Part shown: piece by piece, positions 58,729 to 64,000 of the stretch | How the letters are laid out: every line of letters begins with the position of its first letter | Numbering within the stretch: the stretch's first letter is position 1 | Source of the DNA: Ruminococcus bicirculans (ex Wegman et al. 2014) | Lineage (GTDB): Bacteria; Bacillota; Clostridia; Oscillospirales; Ruminococcaceae | Length of the DNA stretch: 64,000 nucleotides | Direction: 5' to 3' | Assembly (NCBI RefSeq): GCF_000723465.1 | Contig: NZ_HF545616.1 | Span: 1,178,001-1,242,000, forward strand | Position numbers and translations under genes: made by a program | Notes under the pieces: generated by a model | Database searches by the model: none | Told to the model about the DNA's origin: nothing | What the model saw: the letters and a program-made list of their open reading frames with translations, nothing else

Positions 58729-59601
58729 TTATTTCTCCGTTTTCACAGCCGCTTTGTTAGCTTTTTGTGAATTTATATGAATGAGCTTGAACAGCTTATC
58801 AAGATTTTCCTTGTCAGTGGTCATGCTTCCGATATGTGTCATAGTCTCATTATACAGACCGTGGAAGTCAGAGCCACCGGTCACTATCAGGTCATGTTCC
58901 TTTGCGATATCCACAAGCTTCTGCTGTTGAGTTGGAGTAGCAGAGTAATGATAAGCTTCAATTCCGTCAAGTTTGCCTGCCTCGATAAGCTCAAGTAGCA
59001 GCTCGGTGTTGTTGAACATAACAGGGTGTGCCATAACAGCAATGCCCTTTGCGGAGTGTATAAGGTCAAGCACAAAGTTTACGTCAGGATATTCACGGGT
59101 CACAAGACATTCGCCGTTTGGATATGCAAAAAGCTTGTCGTTCACAGAGCCGTAAAGCTCAGTGGCATAGCCGTAATTTACCAATGCTCTCATGATATGC
59201 TGTTTAAAAATGCTCTTTGAGCTTTTTGTGTAGTGCAGTACAGCGTCGGCAGGGATAGGATATCTTGCCATTACATTTTCTATCATTTCCTTTGCACAGT
59301 CTTTTCTTATCTGGCATGACTTCAGGCAAAGACCTTCCAGCCTGTCAGGTTTCTGCGGTGCATAGCAAAGAATGTGTACTTTTGAATTGCGCTTCTTGTC
59401 CCATGCGGAAAGCTCTACCGCAGGAATGACCTTGACCCCATAACGTTCGCCAAGTATTTGCGCTCTGTTTGATGATGAAAGAGTGTCATGGTCTGTTATC
59501 GCAAGAAAGTCAAGTCCCATTCTTTTTGCCTGAACAATGACCTCTTCTATACCAAGCGAGCCGTCAGACAGTGTTGTGTGACAATGCAGATCTCCTGTCA
59601 T
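58729..59601 (-). CDS. PHP-domain metal-dependent phosphoesterase
   Basis: A 290-residue hydrolase with the PHP metal-binding motifs: D-L-H-C-H-T-T-L-S-D-G near the start, I-T-D-H-D-T, A-V-E-L-S, V-M-A-H-P-V and G-G-S-D-F-H-G. It is the YciV/TrpH-like family, whose members remove phosphates from nucleotide 3',5'-bisphosphates or act as 5'-3' exonucleases on short RNA. The substrate is not assignable. GGAGG lies upstream of ATG 59601. About 200 nt of AT-rich sequence separates it from rluA. Confidence 0.85.
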   Translation of the reverse strand: MTGDLHCHTTLSDGSLGIEEVIVQAKRMGLDFLAITDHDTLSSSNRAQILGERYGVKVIPAVELSAWDKKRNSKVHILCYAPQKPDRLEGLCLKSCQIRKDCAKEMIENVMARYPIPADAVLHYTKSSKSIFKQHIMRALVNYGYATELYGSVNDKLFAYPNGECLVTREYPDVNFVLDLIHSAKGIAVMAHPVMFNNTELLLELIEAGKLDGIEAYHYSATPTQQQKLVDIAKEHDLIVTGGSDFHGLYNETMTHIGSMTTDKENLDKLFKLIHINSQKANKAAVKTEK

Positions 59602-59807
59602 ACCTTTGTTCCTCCAAATCTATAAAATATATCTGTCATTTTCTGTATATATAGTACAGCCGTTAAATTTGACTAAATAATTATAACATATTTTATATAC
59701 ATTTGCAAGCACTTTTGAACAATTTACACAAAATTTGCACGAAAATTATATTATTTTGTCGTATATGACAAATCCACGGTGTCGAAATAGTGCGATTTAA
59801 CGAAATA

Positions 59808-60779
59808 TCAGAGCTTATATCCGAAGAATTTTTCGCAAAACCATACGTCTTTAACCTGAAAGCTCTTGCCGTTTAGATATTCAAGTGTACCTGCGTCAGT
59901 GGTGAATTTAAAGGTGAGCTTGTACGAATAAAGCGCCTGCGTTTTCACATTGTATGCACGATTGACTTTATTTATTCCGTATTTGCCGTCACCGAGAAGT
60001 GGATAGCCGATGTGTGCAAGGTGTGCCCTTATCTGATGCGTTCTGCCTGTGATGAGGTCAACTTCAAGAAGTGCAAGGTCATCAGCCTTGTTTTCCGCAA
60101 GCACACGATAAGATGTTATCATGGTGCGGCTGCCCTGAAACTTTTTGTCAGATACCTTGACAGTTTTTGTGGTTTCATCTTTCTGATGATAAGCCGTGAG
60201 CCGTGCAGACTTCTCCTTTGGTATGCCAACGGTCACGCAAAGATAAAGCTTTTCAAGCTCTCTGTCTTTAACTTTCTGATTAAGCACACGCAAACTTTCA
60301 GCATTTTTCGCACATATTACAATGCCGCCTGTGTTGCGGTCTATCCTGTTGCAAAGGGCAGGAGCAAAAGACAACTCCTCCTCAGGTCGATATTCACCCT
60401 TTTCATAAAGATAGTGCTGTATCCTGTTTATGAGCGTGTCTGTCGAGCCGCTTTCGTCCTCATGTACCACAAGTCCGCACTTTTTGTCGCAAAGGATAAT
60501 ATTCTCGTCCTCGTAAATAATATTCAAAGACGTTGGCGCACTGAGAAAAGCAGGTCTGTCAGCAACTTCGCCCTCGAAAAATTCGTCATTGATGTAAAGC
60601 TGCATAACGTCACCGCAAGCAAGTCGTGTGGATATCTCACAGCGTTTGCCGTTGACCTTGATACGCTTCAGGCGCAGATATTTGTACAGCAGATTTTTAG
60701 GCAGCTTCGGCACAGCCTTTGTGAGAAACTTGTCAACACGCTGACCTGCGTCATTCTGATTTATTATAAATTCCCTCAT
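59808..60779 (-). CDS. RluA-family 23S rRNA pseudouridine synthase
   Basis: A 323-residue enzyme that isomerises uridine in rRNA or tRNA. The N-terminal S4-like RNA-binding domain (Q-R-V-D-K-F-L-T-K-A, I-K-V-N-G-K-R) is followed by the catalytic domain, with the active Asp in R-I-D-R-N-T-G-G, and T-G-R-T-H-Q-I-R-A-H-L near residue 245. The family match is strong; the exact target site (RluC- or RluD-like) is not clear. It starts 8 nt after the ankyrin-like gene, with which it is probably co-transcribed. Confidence 0.92.
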   Translation of the reverse strand: MREFIINQNDAGQRVDKFLTKAVPKLPKNLLYKYLRLKRIKVNGKRCEISTRLACGDVMQLYINDEFFEGEVADRPAFLSAPTSLNIIYEDENIILCDKKCGLVVHEDESGSTDTLINRIQHYLYEKGEYRPEEELSFAPALCNRIDRNTGGIVICAKNAESLRVLNQKVKDRELEKLYLCVTVGIPKEKSARLTAYHQKDETTKTVKVSDKKFQGSRTMITSYRVLAENKADDLALLEVDLITGRTHQIRAHLAHIGYPLLGDGKYGINKVNRAYNVKTQALYSYKLTFKFTTDAGTLEYLNGKSFQVKDVWFCEKFFGYKL

Positions 60780-60787
60780 GCTATACC

Positions 60788-61204
60788 TCAGAGCTTTACA
60801 CGAGCGGAGAATCCTCCGTCAATAAGCTCGTCAAGACCGGTGCTGTCAGCACCGCTGTCACGGAGAAGCAGAAGAATTTCTGACATATCGCAGGCTTTGC
60901 CTTTACGGCGAGATATCTCCTCTTCACATTTGATAGCATATTGTAAAGGCTTTTTGTCAGCAGGGAAGTTCACATCTGACCCTTGAGCGATGAGCCATTT
61001 GATGAAATCAACACTTCGCTTGTCAGGCTTGAGAATGCCGTCCTGCTCAACAAAGTCAGCACTTTCGATAGCAGTGAGCAAGAAAGTAAGCCCGTTGCTG
61101 TCAGTGTCGTTGTAGTCCACATCATCAGAGATGAATAAGAATTTAAGCTCTTCCAGTTCACGCTTTGAGAGGGTGTAGTTGTATTCGTCATATGATCTAT
61201 TCAT
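60788..61204 (-). CDS. Ankyrin-repeat-like hypothetical protein
   Basis: A 138-residue soluble protein. Segments such as D-S-N-G-L-T-F-L-L-T-A-I and L-I-A-Q-G-S-D-V-N-F look like two or three degenerate ankyrin repeats, so it may mediate a protein-protein contact. AGGAGG lies 7 nt before ATG 61204. It is first in a two-gene unit with rluA. Confidence 0.65.
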   Translation of the reverse strand: MNRSYDEYNYTLSKRELEELKFLFISDDVDYNDTDSNGLTFLLTAIESADFVEQDGILKPDKRSVDFIKWLIAQGSDVNFPADKKPLQYAIKCEEEISRRKGKACDMSEILLLLRDSGADSTGLDELIDGGFSARVKL

Positions 61205-61237
61205 GTTACGTCCTCCTGAAATTATTACTATAGTGAT

Positions 61238-61266
61238 ATTATAACCTAAAGTGTGGGAGAATGCAA
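61238..61266 (-). promoter_or_regulatory. Promoter of the ankyrin-rluA operon
   Basis: On the minus strand, TTGCAT (61261-61266), 17-bp spacer and TATAAT (61238-61243). Confidence 0.7.
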
Positions 61267-61282
61267 GAGGGGAGCGGTATTA

Positions 61283-61359
61283 AGTGAGGAATGAGGAATG
61301 AGGAGTGAGGAATGAGGAATGAGGAGTGAGGAATGAGGAATGAGGAGAGAGGAGTGAGG
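61283..61359 (+). repeat. Short tandem repeat (gaggaatgaggagtgag type)
   Basis: About ten imperfect copies of a 7-8 bp purine-rich unit (gaggaat or gaggagt) run in tandem on the plus strand, with occasional gagaggag variants. It is not a CRISPR array: the units are contiguous and have no spacers. Confidence 0.75.
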
Positions 61360-61666
61360 AATGGGCAAAGCTGAACAGAGACGTGGACAAGCACCGAGCG
61401 TAGCGAGCACTTAAACGCAGGCTCAAGCCCGGCGTTAGAGGGCTTGTGGGTTCTTAGGGCAAAGCCCTGAGCGGAGTTTGAGGCAGAGCCTCAATAGGCG
61501 TAAGCCTACTAGGTGCAGATTGAATTATAAAAAGCAGAAGAAGGTTGTGCTCTATTATAAAGTAATATCGGAGCAAAAATCTGCACCGCTTACCCTTTCC
61601 CTAATCAAATGTAACCCCGCAAAGAGCGTAGCGATTTTGCGGCAGAAGAACCTCTCCAGAACAATC

Positions 61667-61691
61667 TGTAGGGGCGAACAGCGTTCGCCCG
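61667..61691. repeat. Interspersed palindromic repeat, copy 3
   Basis: taggggcgaacagcgttcgc with flanking tg and ccg. It is inverted relative to copy 4, 86 bp away. Confidence 0.8.
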
Positions 61692-61777
61692 TGCTCAGGA
61701 TTTGCTGTAAATTCAGAATTGTCGGGGAGAATTTTTTGCTGCCGAACCTTGTTGTTACCGTGGGTTTGTTTCTTCGA

Positions 61778-61804
61778 CGGGCGAACACTGTTCGCCCCTA
61801 CACA
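61778..61804. repeat. Interspersed palindromic repeat, copy 4
   Basis: gggcgaacactgttcgcccc with flanking tacac. It is the reverse orientation of copies 2, 3 and 5. Confidence 0.8.
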
Positions 61805-61894
61805 TACATCGAGCTGATACCGCAGGTTGAGTAACAATACCAGTCCGAAAAATCGTACATATACGCAAATTCAAAAAATATTGATAAAAAAGCC

Positions 61895-61923
61895 TTTACA
61901 ATTAAAAATAATTGTAATATAAT
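61895..61923 (+). promoter_or_regulatory. Promoter of uvrB
   Basis: TTTACA (61895-61900), 17-bp spacer and TATAAT (61918-61923). The spacer is filled by a perfect inverted repeat ttacaatta / taattgtaa (61896-61917), which may be a further operator. Confidence 0.75.
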
Positions 61924-61928
61924 GATTA

Positions 61929-61940
61929 AAACAACTGTTC
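61929..61940. promoter_or_regulatory. Candidate LexA (SOS) box of uvrB
   Basis: AAACaactGTTC matches the Firmicutes LexA pattern GAAC-N4-GTTC except for the first base. It lies just downstream of the -10, where bound LexA would block transcription. uvrB is SOS-controlled in many bacteria. Confidence 0.55.
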
Positions 61941-61956
61941 GATTGAGGAGGCATTT

Positions 61957-63927
61957 ATGGATAAGTTTCAGCTTGTTTCAGATTATAAGCTATCGGGCGA
62001 CCAGCCCGAAGCGGTGGACGCTCTGGTAAAGGGTATCGAAAGCGGCATGAGAGAGCAGACCCTTATGGGCGTTACCGGTTCCGGCAAGACCTTTACTATG
62101 GCAAACGTTATTGCTAGGATAAACCGTCCAACGCTCGTGCTTGCCCATAATAAGATACTTGCCGCTCAGCTTTGCTCTGAGTTCAAGGAGTTTTTTCCGA
62201 ACAATGCCGTGGAATATTTCGTGTCTTACTATGACTATTATCAGCCTGAAGCCTATGTGCCTAGCAAGGACGTTTATATCGAAAAGGACAGCTCCGTTAA
62301 TGACGAGATAGATAAGCTCAGACATTCCGCTACCTCCGCTATTGCTGAACGCCGTGACGTTATTATCGTTGCCAGCGTTTCTTGTATTTACTCCCTCGGC
62401 GACCCTGAGGAGTATAAGTCCATGGTGGTGTCTATACGTCGTGGTATGGAGAAATCCCGTGACAGGCTTATCGCTGACCTTGTGGGTATCCAGTATGAGC
62501 GTAACGATATAAATTTCGTGAGAAATAAGTTTCGTGTCAGGGGAGATGTGGTGGAGATATTCCCTGCAAATTCTACTGATACAGCTATCAGAGTGGAGTT
62601 CTTCGGAGATGAGATAGACCGTATCACTGAAATAAACGTAGTGACTGGCGAGGTGGTTTGCTCACTTGCCCACGCTGCTATTTTCCCTGCTTCCCATTAT
62701 ATTGTCAGCCGTGATAAAATGCACGACGCTATCGAAGAGATCAAGCAGGAGCTTGACGAGAGGATAAAGTATTTTAAGGATAACGATATGCTTATCGAAG
62801 CTCAGCGTATCGCACAGCGCACCAACTATGATATTGAGATGTTGGAGGAGATAGGCTTTTGCAGCGGTATCGAGAACTATTCCCGTGTGCTTGCAAGACG
62901 TCCCGCAGGCTCTACGCCGTTCACTTTGCTTGACTTTTTGCCTGAGGATTTTGTGCTTTTCGTGGACGAATCACACGTTTCTCTGCCGCAGGTAAGAGGT
63001 ATGTATGCAGGCGACAGGGCAAGAAAACAGACCCTTGTTGACTACGGTTTCAGACTGCCGTCAGCAATGGATAACAGACCGCTGACCTTTGATGAGTTTT
63101 ATTCTCATATTAATCAGGCGGTGTTCGTGTCCGCTACCCCTGGACCTATCGAGCAGGAAAGGTCACAGCAGATAGTGGAGCAGGTAATAAGACCGACCGG
63201 TCTGCTTGACCCTGAGATAATCGTAAAGCCCACTGAGGGTCAGATAGAGGATTTGCTCAGCGAGATAAATATGCGCACAGCTAAAAATCAGCGTGTGCTT
63301 GTTACTACTCTTACAAAGAAAATGGCTGAGGATCTCACAAATTATCTCAAGAGCTTTGACGTCAAGGTGAGATATATGCACCACGATATCGACACTATCG
63401 AGCGTATGGAAATAATCCGTGACCTGCGTCTGGGCGAGTTCGATGTGCTTGTGGGTATCAACCTTTTGCGTGAGGGTCTTGATCTGCCTGAGGTAACTCT
63501 TGTGGCTATACTTGATGCTGATAAAGAGGGCTTCCTGCGTTCTGAAAGCGCACTTATACAGACCATAGGCAGAGCCGCACGAAACGCTGAGGGCAAGGTA
63601 ATAATGTATGCCGACACGGTAACACGTTCAATGGAAAAGGCTATCACCGAAACGGAGCGCCGTCGTGCGATACAGATGAAGTTCAACGAAGAGCACGGCA
63701 TAGTTCCGAAAACTATCGTCAAGGATATAAGAGATGTAATAGAGATATCCACCAAGGAAGAGGTGGAATACGAGGCAAGGCAGAAAACAAAGCTTTCAAA
63801 GCAGGAAACTGCAAAGCTCATAGAAAAGCTCACCAAGGAAATGAAAGAGGCGGCAAAGCTGCTTGAATTTGAGCACGCCGCATTCTTGCGTGATAAAATT
63901 GCGGAGTTAAAGGGTGAGAAGAAATAA
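61957..63927 (+). CDS. uvrB: UvrABC excinuclease subunit B
   Basis: The damage-verification helicase of nucleotide excision repair. Walker [10 protein letters not shown] is near residue 38, the beta-hairpin [10 protein letters not shown] near 92, the helicase motif L-F-V-D-E-S-H near 335, and motif VI G-R-A-A-R-N near 545. The C-terminal UVR motif ([15 protein letters not shown]) contacts UvrC. The 656 residues are standard. GAGGAGG precedes the ATG. The window ends 73 nt later; uvrA would be the usual next gene. Confidence 0.97.
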   Translation: MDKFQLVSDYKLSGDQPEAVDALVKGIESGMREQTLMGVTGSGKTFTMANVIARINRPTLVLAHNKILAAQLCSEFKEFFPNNAVEYFVSYYDYYQPEAYVPSKDVYIEKDSSVNDEIDKLRHSATSAIAERRDVIIVASVSCIYSLGDPEEYKSMVVSIRRGMEKSRDRLIADLVGIQYERNDINFVRNKFRVRGDVVEIFPANSTDTAIRVEFFGDEIDRITEINVVTGEVVCSLAHAAIFPASHYIVSRDKMHDAIEEIKQELDERIKYFKDNDMLIEAQRIAQRTNYDIEMLEEIGFCSGIENYSRVLARRPAGSTPFTLLDFLPEDFVLFVDESHVSLPQVRGMYAGDRARKQTLVDYGFRLPSAMDNRPLTFDEFYSHINQAVFVSATPGPIEQERSQQIVEQVIRPTGLLDPEIIVKPTEGQIEDLLSEINMRTAKNQRVLVTTLTKKMAEDLTNYLKSFDVKVRYMHHDIDTIERMEIIRDLRLGEFDVLVGINLLREGLDLPEVTLVAILDADKEGFLRSESALIQTIGRAARNAEGKVIMYADTVTRSMEKAITETERRRAIQMKFNEEHGIVPKTIVKDIRDVIEISTKEEVEYEARQKTKLSKQETAKLIEKLTKEMKEAAKLLEFEHAAFLRDKIAELKGEKK

Positions 63928-63970
63928 AAAGCCTTGTGAAACATAAAACGGATATACCCCCACAAAACGT

Positions 63971-63996
63971 GTGTAGGGGCGAACACCGTTCGCCCG
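63971..63996. repeat. Interspersed palindromic repeat, copy 5
   Basis: taggggcgaacaccgttcgc with flanking gtg and ccg, 43 bp after the uvrB stop. Confidence 0.8.
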
Positions 63997-64000
63997 CCTG

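Larger units (their letters stand above)
61205..61956. other. Non-coding gap with short tandem repeats and palindromic repeats
   Basis: About 750 bp without a supported gene. It holds the promoter of the ankyrin-rluA operon on the minus strand, a purine-rich tandem repeat (61283-61359), a low-complexity stretch with several possible hairpins (61360-61540), two oppositely oriented palindromic repeats (61667 and 61778) and the uvrB promoter. Confidence 0.65.

Noticed and set aside
60012-60986. A 324-residue plus-strand ORF over rluA
   Set aside because: It is antisense to a clear pseudouridine synthase gene and shows no recognisable domain or ribosome-binding site.
61283-61359. Possible CRISPR array
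   Set aside because: The repeats are contiguous, only 7-8 bp long, and lack spacers; no cas gene is nearby.
1-64000. tRNA, rRNA or transposase genes
   Set aside because: I looked for cloverleaf arms with TTC-R-A loops, rRNA core sequences and DDE or serine/tyrosine recombinase motifs and found none that I could support.

Overview
The window reads as a Gram-positive, spore-forming member of Clostridia, most likely Oscillospiraceae/Ruminococcaceae. The support is a SpoIIGA/SigE/SigG sporulation cluster, a SCIFF peptide with its radical SAM maturase, indirect Asn/Gln-tRNA synthesis through GatCAB, an NfnAB-type transhydrogenase, AGGAGG ribosome-binding sites and TTGACA/TATAAT promoters. No rRNA, tRNA, CRISPR array, transposase or phage gene was found. 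The species is not identified.

Layout. 1-3.1 kb: 3' part of a class A penicillin-binding protein, an rRNA methyltransferase and a HAD hydrolase. 3.1-4.3 kb: a repeat-bearing gap and two small unrecognised genes. 4.3-6.1 kb (minus): rpsB-tsf. 6.2-13.4 kb: a regulatory and sporulation block holding a PRC-barrel protein, a Spo0A-like regulator with a degenerate receiver, sigG, a three-gene glycan operon, a SnoaL-LytTR regulator, sigE and spoIIGA. 13.5-18.7 kb (minus): housekeeping genes (M18 aminopeptidase, lytic transglycosylase, coaE, Sua5-type tsaC, prfA, DUF951). 18.9-22.9 kb: a MarR regulator and a heterodimeric ABC exporter behind a 36-bp palindrome. 23.2-29.3 kb: lysA, then gatC-gatA and a gatB-aspS fusion. 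29.4-35.8 kb: a GHL10-type lipoprotein, nfnAB, yajC, a TIGR04086 membrane protein, and the SCIFF precursor with its maturase.

36.0-57.1 kb is the standout region. It is a surface-protein locus of about 21 kb with TasA/CalY-like proteins carrying an A-W-F-T type SipW cleavage region, two SipW-type signal peptidases, a degenerate EAL-domain protein, a membrane-anchored McrB-like AAA+ ATPase, a DUF2357-like partner with a long charged coiled coil, small helical proteins, and a 2,802-residue GLUG-type beta-repeat protein. The giant ORF appears to continue into the next ORF through a -1 frameshift at an A6 run. Gene spacing of 14-44 nt or overlap, one promoter near 37.28 kb and one terminator near 57.13 kb suggest a single operon of about 20 kb. 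The simplest reading is a surface fibre or matrix system with its own processing peptidases and an AAA+/DUF2357 module of unknown role.

57.2-61.2 kb (minus): a TSCPD protein, malic enzyme, a PHP phosphoesterase, an RluA pseudouridine synthase and an ankyrin-like protein. 61.2-62.0 kb is a non-coding gap with short tandem repeats and two copies of an interspersed palindromic repeat. uvrB follows under a promoter with a LexA-like box. Five copies of the palindromic repeat occur in the window.
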